The notes beneath the pieces are model-generated. The model saw only the letters and a program-made list of their open reading frames with translations, did not search any database and was not told where the DNA came from. Position numbers and translations under genes: made by a program. 64,000 nt of DNA, taken from NCBI RefSeq assembly GCF_000196315.1, contig NC_014230.1:1570001-1634000 (forward strand), written 5' to 3'. Below, in pieces: positions 34,514-43,254 of the stretch (the stretch's first letter is position 1; every line of letters starts with the position of its first letter). Source of the DNA: Croceibacter atlanticus HTCC2559 (GTDB lineage Bacteria; Bacteroidota; Bacteroidia; Flavobacteriales; Flavobacteriaceae).

Positions 34514-36961
34514 ATGAGAGACGACGAAGAATTTGATATTAGCGATTTAAGTTCGACTTTCGACTTTAAAGGATTCCTGTTTAAAGTATTAAGTTATTGG
34601 AAATTGTTTTTAATCTCTATTGCTATAGGGTTAGGAATTTCCTATTACATAAATGTAAGAAAGTTAGATGTTTACAGTTCAAGTAACCTAGTTTCAATTA
34701 AAGACAATCAAAACCCATTTTTTACAAGTAATACTAGTCTTACATTTAATTGGGGTGGCACTACAGATAAAGTAAATACAGTTCTTATAGCGTTAAGAAC
34801 TAGAAAGCACAATACAGAAGTTGTAGAGAAACTTCAATATTATATTAACTACGAAAAAGATGGTGAGTACCAAAGGATAGATACGTATGGGAAAACTCCA
34901 TTTAAAGTAAAAATAGACACTACAGCTTTTCAAATGCTGCATACAGATATGCAGATTAAAGTAAAAAACGACTCTATATTTAATCTGTCTACTAACTTTC
35001 CAGAAAGTAAAAAGCTTTTATTACACCACTATGGTAGTTTAAAAGACAGTACGCTAACTGTAAGTAAGTCTTCTTTTGAACGTGATTTTAAATTTGGGGT
35101 ACCTATTAGGTTGCCTTTTTTTGAAGGCGTTGTGCATAAAGATGAATTAAATACACAGACTACAACACCCTATTTTATACGTTTTTCTAAAGCAGAATCT
35201 GTAGTTTCAAAATATACTAACATAAGAGTTGTGCCTGAGTCTACCGGATCATCTGTTTTAAAGTTAACACTAACGGGACATAATAAGAAAAGGCTTTCAG
35301 ACTATTTAAATGCTACAGTAAATATTCTTAGTGTAAACTTATTAGAGCAAAAGAACCAATTTGCCACAAACACTATAGCTTTTATTGAAGAGCGTTTAAA
35401 AGAACAAGGCGAACAATTAGAAACTGTAGAAGGCGAGTTGAATGCATTTAGAACTAAAAATGCAATTGTAAATATAGATACAGAAAATGATGAGCTCTCT
35501 GTAAAAACATCGACATTAGATAACAGGTTAACAGATTTAAACAGACAAATAGATTATCTAAATACTCTTGACACCTATTTACAAACTAGGACAGATTACA
35601 GTAGTGTTCCAGCACCATCTGTAGCAGGAATAGCAGAAGGTAGTATTGTTGCATTGGTATCTAACATATTGAATTTAGCAGAGCAACGCAGTAGGTATCA
35701 ATATGCATACAAAGAAAATAACCCAATTTTTGATGATATAGATAGGCAGATAAATGCAGCCAAAAACGTCCTGTTTGAAAATATAAAATCATCAAGAAGT
35801 TTATTAGAGTCTGAAAAAAGTAGAGTAGAAGCAGAGCTTTCTAGATATGAATCCCAGATTAGGCGTTTGCCAAGAGAGCAACAAGACTTACTAAAAATTC
35901 AGCGTCGTTTTGATATTAACGAGCAGTCTTATAATATGTTTTTAAGTAAACTTAATGAGGCGCGATTAGTGAAAGCCGCAAATGTTAGTGATGTTTTATT
36001 AGTAGATAAAGCAAAGCCAGTTTCAGCTTCTAGAGTTGGCCCTAATACGAGGTTAAACTATGTTATGGGTTTTCTTTTTGGACTCATAGTGCCTATAATG
36101 TTAGTGTTTATAAAAGTGTTTTTCGATAATTCTATTCACACTACAGAAGAGCTTCAAAAACTATCTCCAATACCTATCTTAGGTGTAATTGGGAAAAGTA
36201 AATTAGAGTCAAATCTTGTAGTTCTAGACACACCTAGATCTGCCATTTCTGAAGGGTTTAGGGCGCTAAGAAGCAGCTTGCAATTTATATATAGAAAACA
36301 AGGGATTGATGGGAGTAAAACCGTTTTATTAACATCCTCTATAAGTGGTGAAGGAAAAACCTACTGTTCTATGAATATTGCCTCTGTTTTTGCATTAAGT
36401 GAGCGCAAAACAGTGCTTGTAGGTTTAGATTTAAGGAAGCCAAAAATCTTTGAAGACTTTGATATTAAAAATAATAAAGGTGTAGTTAATTATTTAATTA
36501 ATGATGCAACTATTGGTGAAATAGTTCAGTCCACAAAAATTGAGCATTTAGATATTATTACATCTGGACCTATTCCTCCAAATCCATCAGAACTATTAAT
36601 GAAAGATTCAATGGATAGATTTATATCAGAACTTAAGGAATCTTACGATTATATTATCTTGGATAGTCCACCGATAGGTTTGGTTGCAGACTCTTTAACA
36701 CTTGAGCGCTATGCAGACGCTTCAATCTATATTGTAAGACAAGGCGTGACAAAAAAGGGAATGCTAAATACTATTAATGAAAAATATAGAACAGGTGAAA
36801 TCACTAATATGAGCTTTGTATTAAACTGCTTTGAGCAAAAAGCCAAATATGGTTACGGCTACGGTTATGGTTATGGCTATGGTGGTTACGGGCAAGGTTA
36901 TCATGAACAGGATGTGAAAGCATCTTGGTATAAACGTTTATTTAAAAAAAATAAAAGCTAA
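34514..36961 (+). CDS. wzc: Polysaccharide co-polymerase and tyrosine autokinase (Wzc)
   Basis: An 815-residue fused Wzz-BY-kinase. A first membrane helix is at about residues 28-46. The periplasmic part has a long coiled coil (IAFIEERLKEQGEQLETVEGELNAF, LESEKSRVEAELSRYESQ), and a second helix is at YVMGFLFGLIVPIMLVFIKVF. The kinase shows Walker A SSISGEGKTYCSMN at about 605-618, Walker A' VLVGLDLRKPKI, and Walker B YDYIILDSPPIGLVAD. The C-terminus carries a Gly-Tyr repeat (KYGYGYGYGYGYGGYGQGYHEQ) with eight or more tyrosines, the expected autophosphorylation cluster. It controls chain length and export together with Wza. Confidence 0.95.
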   Translation: MRDDEEFDISDLSSTFDFKGFLFKVLSYWKLFLISIAIGLGISYYINVRKLDVYSSSNLVSIKDNQNPFFTSNTSLTFNWGGTTDKVNTVLIALRTRKHNTEVVEKLQYYINYEKDGEYQRIDTYGKTPFKVKIDTTAFQMLHTDMQIKVKNDSIFNLSTNFPESKKLLLHHYGSLKDSTLTVSKSSFERDFKFGVPIRLPFFEGVVHKDELNTQTTTPYFIRFSKAESVVSKYTNIRVVPESTGSSVLKLTLTGHNKKRLSDYLNATVNILSVNLLEQKNQFATNTIAFIEERLKEQGEQLETVEGELNAFRTKNAIVNIDTENDELSVKTSTLDNRLTDLNRQIDYLNTLDTYLQTRTDYSSVPAPSVAGIAEGSIVALVSNILNLAEQRSRYQYAYKENNPIFDDIDRQINAAKNVLFENIKSSRSLLESEKSRVEAELSRYESQIRRLPREQQDLLKIQRRFDINEQSYNMFLSKLNEARLVKAANVSDVLLVDKAKPVSASRVGPNTRLNYVMGFLFGLIVPIMLVFIKVFFDNSIHTTEELQKLSPIPILGVIGKSKLESNLVVLDTPRSAISEGFRALRSSLQFIYRKQGIDGSKTVLLTSSISGEGKTYCSMNIASVFALSERKTVLVGLDLRKPKIFEDFDIKNNKGVVNYLINDATIGEIVQSTKIEHLDIITSGPIPPNPSELLMKDSMDRFISELKESYDYIILDSPPIGLVADSLTLERYADASIYIVRQGVTKKGMLNTINEKYRTGEITNMSFVLNCFEQKAKYGYGYGYGYGYGGYGQGYHEQDVKASWYKRLFKKNKS

Positions 36962-36964
36962 GCT

Positions 36965-37825
36965 TTGGCGATAAAACAAGACGAATGGTTATATGAGATT
37001 TCTCCCAAAAGAGGTTTGTTTGAACTAAACTTCAAGGAGATTTGGCAGTATCGTGATTTACTAATGCTGTGGGTAAAGCGTGAAATTACAACGGTTTATA
37101 AACAAACAATCCTAGGGCCACTTTGGTTTTTAATTCAGCCTTTATTTACATCTGTAATATTTACACTTATATTTAATAACATCGCTAATATTGAAACAGG
37201 AGCAGTACCTTCATTTTTATTTAATTTAGCAGGAATTACAGCTTGGAATTACTTTAAAGAGTGTCTTACAGGAACTTCAGACACATTTAAAAAAAATGCA
37301 GCAATTTTTGGTAAGGTTTATTTTCCAAGAGTAATTATGCCAATGGCAACAACCATTTCCAATCTATTAAAGTTTGCGATACAAATTGGCATTCTTATTA
37401 TTTTTTATGTGTTTTATGTTCTTAAAGGCAGTGATATAAGTCCAAATTTAAATTTATTATTATTCCCTATTTATGTAATAATGATGGCTCTTTTAGGGTT
37501 AGGGTTAGGGATGACAATATCTGCGGCAACAACCAAATATAGAGACTTAACAGTTTTGGTGGGTTTTGGCGTGAGTTTATTAATGTATATATCTGCAGTG
37601 CCTTATCCTTTATCTGAAATAAAGATTAAACAACCACAATATTCATGGATTGTAGAGTATAACCCACTCACGCAAATTATAGAAGGTTTTCGATATATGA
37701 TTTTAGATACAGGAACATTTACTTGGTTTGGTTTTACATATACATTAATCATTTCAATACTTATATTTCTTATAGGGTTACTTATTTTTAATAGAACAGA
37801 AAAGACATTTATAGATACCGTTTAA
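36965..37825 (+). CDS. wzm: Polysaccharide ABC exporter, permease (Wzm/TagG type)
   Basis: A 286-residue ABC2-type permease with about six helices. It has LFELNFKEIWQYRDLLMLWVKREITTVYKQTILGPLWFLIQPL at the N-terminus, YFPRVIMPMATTISNLLKF in the middle, and YNPLTQIIEGFRYMIL near the end, all typical of O-antigen and teichoic acid exporters. The start is TTG at 36965, three bases after the wzc stop. Its ATPase partner is encoded at 38642. A pyruvyl transferase gene separates them. Confidence 0.92.
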   Translation: MAIKQDEWLYEISPKRGLFELNFKEIWQYRDLLMLWVKREITTVYKQTILGPLWFLIQPLFTSVIFTLIFNNIANIETGAVPSFLFNLAGITAWNYFKECLTGTSDTFKKNAAIFGKVYFPRVIMPMATTISNLLKFAIQIGILIIFYVFYVLKGSDISPNLNLLLFPIYVIMMALLGLGLGMTISAATTKYRDLTVLVGFGVSLLMYISAVPYPLSEIKIKQPQYSWIVEYNPLTQIIEGFRYMILDTGTFTWFGFTYTLIISILIFLIGLLIFNRTEKTFIDTV

Positions 37826-37828
37826 TTT

Positions 37829-38638
37829 ATGGCAATTCATTTATATTTTTGGCAAGAAAAACGGGACAATGGTTTAGAAAATTATGGTGACCTTATTTCT
37901 AAATATCTTGTAGAAAGGATATCTAATAGAAAAGTAAAAACTGTAACTCATCCTTCCAAAGGCTTATATAAACATTTACTGAAACACTACCTTGTAATTG
38001 GTAGCATATTATCTTCTGCACAAAAAAAATCTGTGGTTTGGGGTAGTGGCATCATAAAGAAAGATGATACTATTAGAGAGGCTAAATTTCTTTCAGTTAG
38101 AGGTCCCAGAACTAGAGCTGCGATTTTAGAAAAAGGGTTTCAATGTCCAGAGAACTACGGTGATCCAGCGTTATTAATGCCTATGTATTATAATCCAAAA
38201 ATTGAAAAAAAATATAAACTGGGTATCATCCCACATTATGTCGATTTTAAAAGTATAAATGATAGATTTAAAGATAATCCAGATATAAAAGTTATTAATT
38301 TATTGACAAACAATGTAGAGAAAACAACAGATGAAATTTTAAAATGTGAACGTACTGTGTCATCTTCTTTACATGGTGTAATAGTTTCTCATGCCTATGC
38401 AATACCATCATTGTGGATTAAATTTTCAGAGAAGCTATCTGGTGATGATATCAAATTTTATGATTATTTTGATTCTGTAGGTATTCATTTTAAAAACATC
38501 ATAGAAGAGAATCCAGAACAATTAACTTTAAAGAAAATAGAAGACTTACTATTCGATTTAGAAACAGTGTTACTTCCAGAAAAAACAAAAATAGAGGCTT
38601 TACTATACTCATTACAGAAAACCTGTCCATTTAAATAA
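37829..38638 (+). CDS. Polysaccharide pyruvyl transferase family protein (first copy)
   Basis: A 269-residue PS_pyruv_trans protein. It has YFWQEKRDNGLENYGDLISKYLVERIS at the N-terminus, VVWGSGIIKKDD, SVRGPRTRAAIL, YGDPALLMP, and the signature SSSLHGVIVSHAYAIPSLWI. These enzymes place pyruvate ketals from phosphoenolpyruvate on sugars, though some homologues transfer other groups. It lies between the permease and ATPase genes of the exporter, which may indicate that it modifies the exported glycan. Confidence 0.87.
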   Translation: MAIHLYFWQEKRDNGLENYGDLISKYLVERISNRKVKTVTHPSKGLYKHLLKHYLVIGSILSSAQKKSVVWGSGIIKKDDTIREAKFLSVRGPRTRAAILEKGFQCPENYGDPALLMPMYYNPKIEKKYKLGIIPHYVDFKSINDRFKDNPDIKVINLLTNNVEKTTDEILKCERTVSSSLHGVIVSHAYAIPSLWIKFSEKLSGDDIKFYDYFDSVGIHFKNIIEENPEQLTLKKIEDLLFDLETVLLPEKTKIEALLYSLQKTCPFK

Positions 38639-38641
38639 ACT

Positions 38642-39943
38642 ATGAGTCAACAGACTATTTTAAAAGTTGAAAATATTTCTAAACAATACCGTTTGGGTAA
38701 TGTTGGCACAGGTACATTAAGTCATGACCTTAATCGTTGGTGGCATCAAATAAGAGGTAAAGAAAACCCTTATGCCAAAGTTGGTGCAGTAAATGATCGC
38801 AGCGCTACTGCAACTCAAGATTATGTATGGGCTATAAAAAATATTAATTTTGAAGTCAAAAAAGGTGAGGTACTTGGTATCATAGGTAAAAATGGTGCTG
38901 GTAAATCAACGTTATTAAAAATTTTATCACGAGTAACATCACCAACAACAGGATCTATTAAAACTAAAGGTCGTATTGCGTCTTTGTTAGAAGTAGGAAC
39001 TGGTTTTCATCCTGAACTTACGGGAAAAGAAAACATTTATTTGAACGGAGCCATTCTTGGCATGAATAAAGCAGAAATTAACAGCAAAATAGATGAAATC
39101 ATTGAATTTTCTGGATGCCAGATGTATATAGATACACCTGTAAAGCGTTATAGTAGTGGTATGCGTGTACGTTTAGCTTTTGCTGTTGCAGCCTTTTTAG
39201 AACCAGATATCTTAGTAGTTGATGAGGTATTGGCTGTTGGTGACGCAGAGTTTCAAAAGAAAGCCATTGGCAAGATGCAAGATATCTCTAAAGGCGATGG
39301 TAGGACGGTAATTTTTGTGAGTCATAATATGGCGGCAGTTCAAGATTTATGCAGTAGAGTTATTATTTTAACCAATGGAGAACAAAGTTATGAAGGCGAC
39401 GTTCAAAATGGAGTTTCAATTTATCTGAGCAATAATTTCGACGAAAAGTCAGAAGTGATATTTGAAGGATCTAAAAATACAAGAGCATATATTCATAGTT
39501 TTTCAATGACAAATTCTAGAGGTGATTTGGTATCTAGTTTTAAATCTGGTGAAAAGATGATTTTTTCCGCCTTTATAAATTTAAGATCAAATTTGGTTAA
39601 TCCAAGTTTCAGTCTGCGATTAACAGATGCGCACGGAACAAGTTTAGTAACTTGGCGTAGTCTTTACTTCAAAAATTCACCTCTTTCAGATATGAAAACA
39701 GGTAAGTACCAAATTCAAATCGCTAGTAAAGAATTGTATCTTTTGGATGGAACATATTACTTATCAATGTCTTTACTCGATGGTAAGAATCCTATTGATA
39801 TTAAGAAGGAATTTATACAGTTTAGTGTAGTTGCCTCAAAACCTAGTAACGAATATATAACCATATCTAGAGCCTTATCTTCAAATTGCTTAATTTATTC
39901 CAATTCAGACTGGACAGTTGAAAAATTACAGAATGGAAATTAA
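38642..39943 (+). CDS. wzt: Polysaccharide ABC exporter, ATPase with C-terminal Wzt domain
   Basis: A 433-residue protein with an N-terminal ATPase (Walker A GIIGKNGAGKSTLLKIL, FHPELTGKENIYLNGAILGM, signature YSSGMRVRLAFAVA, Walker B ILVVDEVLAVGD). A C-terminal beta-sandwich of about 150 residues follows (FKSGEKMIFSAFINL, NPSFSLRLTDAHG, LLDGTYYLSMSLLDG). In O9a-type systems that Wzt-C domain binds the modified non-reducing end of the chain before export. A chain-terminating modification is therefore expected. The FkbM methyltransferase gene overlapping its end and the pyruvyl transferases are candidates. Confidence 0.93.
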   Translation: MSQQTILKVENISKQYRLGNVGTGTLSHDLNRWWHQIRGKENPYAKVGAVNDRSATATQDYVWAIKNINFEVKKGEVLGIIGKNGAGKSTLLKILSRVTSPTTGSIKTKGRIASLLEVGTGFHPELTGKENIYLNGAILGMNKAEINSKIDEIIEFSGCQMYIDTPVKRYSSGMRVRLAFAVAAFLEPDILVVDEVLAVGDAEFQKKAIGKMQDISKGDGRTVIFVSHNMAAVQDLCSRVIILTNGEQSYEGDVQNGVSIYLSNNFDEKSEVIFEGSKNTRAYIHSFSMTNSRGDLVSSFKSGEKMIFSAFINLRSNLVNPSFSLRLTDAHGTSLVTWRSLYFKNSPLSDMKTGKYQIQIASKELYLLDGTYYLSMSLLDGKNPIDIKKEFIQFSVVASKPSNEYITISRALSSNCLIYSNSDWTVEKLQNGN

Positions 39944-40787
39944 AGAGTATAAAGAAATGACGACTGCCAAAAAAAAGAAATTTTGGCGAGAGCACCCTTT
40001 AATTGGTGATATAGAGATAAAACTTGATGGGATAAGCAGTTTTAAAATGAAATGTGATAATGACGATTCTGTTGTTAAAGAATTGCATTGGACAAATTTT
40101 ATTGGTTGGGAAAAAACGAGTCTAGCATTATGGAAAAACTTATTACAACACACTGGAAAACAATCAGTAGTTTTAGATATTGGCGCATATTCTGGAATTT
40201 ATTCTATAATTGCCTCCAAATTTGAAAACGTCAAACAGATATATGCTTTTGACATACAGGATAATTGTATTGATAGGTTACATCAAAATTTTAAATTAAA
40301 TGCTATCGACAAAGCTTCAATCGTAAAATCGGCATGTACAGATACAGATGGTCAAATAGAATTTTATTATTATGAGGAGGAAGGCATAATGAGTTCAGTT
40401 GCTGGAATTGTTAAAAAAAAGATGAATAATCTAAAAGCTTCAGTTCCTTCAATAAAACTAGATGATTGGATTAGAAAAGATAAGAATCAAAATGTAAAAC
40501 TTGTTAAAATTGACGTTGAAGGTGCCGAACAAAAAACTCTTGAAGGAATGATGGGGATTTTGAAAACACAGAAACCAGATATTTTAATTGAAATTAATGA
40601 GGCGAAACATATAAGAGCGATCAAAAATAATATACCAAAAGACTATTCGATTTATGATATAATTGAGAATGAGTTAACCATTAAAAAACTTGGGTATTTC
40701 ACAAAAAATTCATCTGATAGAAACTACCTATTGACTGTGAAATCTAAAAAAGATCTTACTGGAATTTTTCAAGGAAAAGTTAAATAA
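39933..40787 (+). CDS. FkbM family methyltransferase
   Basis: A 284-residue SAM-dependent methyltransferase. Motif I is VVLDIGAYSGIYSIIASKF, with YAFDIQDNCIDRLHQNFKLN next and KLVKIDVEGAEQKTLEGMMGIL near residue 190, the FkbM hallmark. The ATG at 39933 is used, giving an 11-base overlap with wzt. A TTG 15 bases upstream is less likely. It probably O-methylates a sugar of the glycan, possibly a terminal one recognised by the Wzt C-terminal domain. The second point is inference. Confidence 0.88.
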   Translation: MEIKEYKEMTTAKKKKFWREHPLIGDIEIKLDGISSFKMKCDNDDSVVKELHWTNFIGWEKTSLALWKNLLQHTGKQSVVLDIGAYSGIYSIIASKFENVKQIYAFDIQDNCIDRLHQNFKLNAIDKASIVKSACTDTDGQIEFYYYEEEGIMSSVAGIVKKKMNNLKASVPSIKLDDWIRKDKNQNVKLVKIDVEGAEQKTLEGMMGILKTQKPDILIEINEAKHIRAIKNNIPKDYSIYDIIENELTIKKLGYFTKNSSDRNYLLTVKSKKDLTGIFQGKVK

Positions 40788-40790
40788 GCG

Positions 40791-41546
40791 ATGTCAAAAT
40801 TTGCCATAATATCTGGACGTTACCCAAATACAAGTTTTGACTCTGTTGTTAATCATAGGATTTATGCTGACCGATATGATTTAACTTACATACATTGCAA
40901 TTGGCCTACAAAACATAAAAATCTTTATTTTAATAAGCTTCAATATCTTTTAGAATATATAGATATATTTGATGCTATTTTTTGGATAGATGATGATGCT
41001 TTTTTTATAGATTTTAATATTGATATTCGAGAACTTTTACCTAAAAATGGACATTTAATTTCAATATGTAAAAGCCCCGATTTCAAATCTCTGAAAACAC
41101 CATTTAGTTCTGGGCAGTTTATGATGGTTTGTAATGAGGATTCAAAAGAATTTTTAAAGAAAGCATTAGAAACCGACTTAAGCCAAGTTAAAAAATGGTG
41201 GATACCAGAATTCGGGTTTTTTAGCAATGGTGATCAAGATGCTTTGTATTATGTATCAGAAACACATGAAAAGTTTAAAAATTGCTTTGAATACCACGAT
41301 TATAAAAGTTTCAATAGCAGATTTGAAAACCTAGAAAAAGCTGATGTACATTCTCCATTTATTTTGCATTTTACAGGTAAACCTGAAATAAAAAAGGAGA
41401 ATTATAAGATATCACAGAAACTACTTAATAGAGATAGTTCATTAGCGCCACCAACACTATTGAATAATTATAATATAGCTTCTCAGAAAAAAACAACTGC
41501 AAAAGATGTTTTGAAAGGAATACTTAAGAAATTGATGAGGCGATGA
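40791..41546 (+). CDS. Putative glycosyltransferase, GT34-like
   Basis: A 251-residue protein. It has FAIISGRYPNTSFDSVVNHRIYADRYDLTYIHCNW at the N-terminus, FDAIFWIDDDAFFID (DDD at 67-69), PFSSGQFMMVCN, FFSNGDQDALYYV and a late FILHFTG. This order matches the GT-A fold of galactosyl/xylosyl transferases of family GT34 (GMA12/MNN10), better known from fungi and plants. The C-terminus is basic. The donor and acceptor are unknown. It follows fkbM by three bases and overlaps the next gene by ATGA. Confidence 0.7.
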   Translation: MSKFAIISGRYPNTSFDSVVNHRIYADRYDLTYIHCNWPTKHKNLYFNKLQYLLEYIDIFDAIFWIDDDAFFIDFNIDIRELLPKNGHLISICKSPDFKSLKTPFSSGQFMMVCNEDSKEFLKKALETDLSQVKKWWIPEFGFFSNGDQDALYYVSETHEKFKNCFEYHDYKSFNSRFENLEKADVHSPFILHFTGKPEIKKENYKISQKLLNRDSSLAPPTLLNNYNIASQKKTTAKDVLKGILKKLMRR

Positions 41547-42409
41547 TCAAATTCTTAAAATATGCGCGAGACTTTAAGCTACCAGAAACTGTACTTGAAT
41601 TATTAGAGAAGTACAGTATATCCTTTAATCCAAGTTTAATAGTTCACGATAATATCCACTATTTAGCCATACGACTTAAAAAGGATAAACAATCTAAGGT
41701 TACTGCTAAGCTAATTATCTGGGATGCTTCTAGAGTACAAGATATTAATCTTTCAGAAGAATTTGAACCTGATATTACTAAGGTTGCAGACCCTAAACTA
41801 TTCCTTTTAGAAGAAAGTGTGTATTGCACGTTCAATACAGGTCATACTGCAAAAGAGCCAAACAAAATTTTCTTATGCAAAGTCGAAAACTTCGGTATTA
41901 GAGAAGTAAAAAACTGTGTGTATAATGAGCGAACTAGAATTGAAAAGAACTGGGCTTTCTTTAAAAAGGGTGATAAGTTATTATGTTTGTATAGCCTAAA
42001 CCCTCTAACGGTTTTAGAAGCCAAAAATACAACTGAGGATAGTATAGTGTTTGAGAATATATTTTCCAACGAAACTGATTTAACCAACCATACCATCGGG
42101 AGTCCCTTTATTCCTAATAAGGAAAAGAATAGTTTAGCTTTTATAGCGCATAAAAAATTCTACAAAAGAGGTAAAAGGCTTTATTTGGGAAAAGTTTTTC
42201 ATTTTAACACCAACAATTTCACCTTAACACAACAGTCATCATTTTTAGCGCATTCAATCGTATCGTTGTTTGGAAACAAAATAAAGCTCAATCCTAATTT
42301 AATATCTTGCACATATTTTTCAGGCCTACAATCGTATAAGAAAAAATGGATTATATCATACGGAGTTAATGATATTCAATGGAAAATAAAATGTTTAAAT
42401 AAACTATAA
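41543..42409 (+). CDS. Beta-propeller-like protein of the glycan locus
   Basis: A 288-residue protein without signal peptide or membrane helices. Short repeating strand patterns suggest a five-bladed propeller: DPKLFLLEESVYCTFNTGH, RIEKNWAFFKKGDKLLCLYSLNPLTVLE, GSPFIPNKEKNSLAFIAHKKF and WIISYGVNDIQWKI. The EKNW and YGVND blocks resemble GH130 phosphorylases and GH43-like propellers, but the usual GGT catalytic patterns are not clear. It overlaps genes on both sides (ATGA, TAATG), so it is translated with its glycosyltransferase neighbours. Enzyme or binding function is undecided. Confidence 0.6.
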   Translation: MIKFLKYARDFKLPETVLELLEKYSISFNPSLIVHDNIHYLAIRLKKDKQSKVTAKLIIWDASRVQDINLSEEFEPDITKVADPKLFLLEESVYCTFNTGHTAKEPNKIFLCKVENFGIREVKNCVYNERTRIEKNWAFFKKGDKLLCLYSLNPLTVLEAKNTTEDSIVFENIFSNETDLTNHTIGSPFIPNKEKNSLAFIAHKKFYKRGKRLYLGKVFHFNTNNFTLTQQSSFLAHSIVSLFGNKIKLNPNLISCTYFSGLQSYKKKWIISYGVNDIQWKIKCLNKL

Positions 42410-43242
42410 TGCCTTTAAGAACTTATTATTGGAATACCCGAAAAGTACCAAAGCTAAGGTTTTATGCTGAACGGATTTTAAAACCAAGAAAAATGATCTT
42501 TAAGCATGGTAATGCTGGAGATATTTTTAATGAGGATCTTATAAAGTTTATTTACAAAACCAATCCTCTAAATTTAAATAAGGAAGGTAATAGGCTTTTA
42601 ATGGTTGGGTCCATTATGAACGTTCTCCTTGAAGATGATATCATAAACGGTATTGGCTGGAAAGGAAATGACATGTCAAAAAAAAGAGACATCATTGAAA
42701 AAGCAACTGTTTATGGTGTACGAGGTCCTTTAACAAAAAGTTTATTTGAAAATTATGGAACAGATTTATCAAACCTGAAATTTGAATATGATCCAGGGCT
42801 TCTTATTAAAGAGGTTTATAATGTAAATATGGAGAAATTTTCTGAAAATGGTCCAATTTTCATACCACATTACAGAGATTTATGGCAATATAAAAGCTAT
42901 CCTAAAGGGCTTAAAGTTGTTAATATTGATAACAAACCAGAAACTATTATAAAACATATTTTAAAAGCTTCAGTAGTTTATGCATCTTCTTTGCACGGCA
43001 TTATTTTTAGCCACGCGTTAAGCAAACCTTGTATTTTTGTAGCTCCTCAAACGAAAGAGCCAATATTTAAGTATCAGGACTATTTTATGTCAATAGGAAT
43101 GGAAATGCCAGAACCACTTGCGCATATTTCAAAATTGTCCTACACTAAAGATGTGTCTACAACTTTGGATTATTCGATAGGACTGAAAGATTTTTACTTT
43201 CCAGATAATGAATTGTTGAGATCTAAGAATATTTTAAGTTGA
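42409..43242 (+). CDS. Polysaccharide pyruvyl transferase family protein (second copy)
   Basis: A 277-residue PS_pyruv_trans protein. It has KHGNAGDIFNEDLIKFIYKT, LLMVGSIMNVLLEDDIINGIGWKG, YGVRGPLTKSLF, EYDPGLLI and the signature ASSLHGIIFSHALSKPCIFVA. It is clearly diverged from the copy at 37829 and likely acts on another sugar. The start overlaps the preceding stop by one base (TAATG). Confidence 0.87.
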   Translation: MPLRTYYWNTRKVPKLRFYAERILKPRKMIFKHGNAGDIFNEDLIKFIYKTNPLNLNKEGNRLLMVGSIMNVLLEDDIINGIGWKGNDMSKKRDIIEKATVYGVRGPLTKSLFENYGTDLSNLKFEYDPGLLIKEVYNVNMEKFSENGPIFIPHYRDLWQYKSYPKGLKVVNIDNKPETIIKHILKASVVYASSLHGIIFSHALSKPCIFVAPQTKEPIFKYQDYFMSIGMEMPEPLAHISKLSYTKDVSTTLDYSIGLKDFYFPDNELLRSKNILS

Positions 43243-43254
43243 TAAGTCTAAGTT

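Noticed and set aside
37493-37510. Three telomere-like TTAGGG units
   Set aside because: They encode a Leu-Gly run inside a membrane helix of the ABC permease and are explained by coding.
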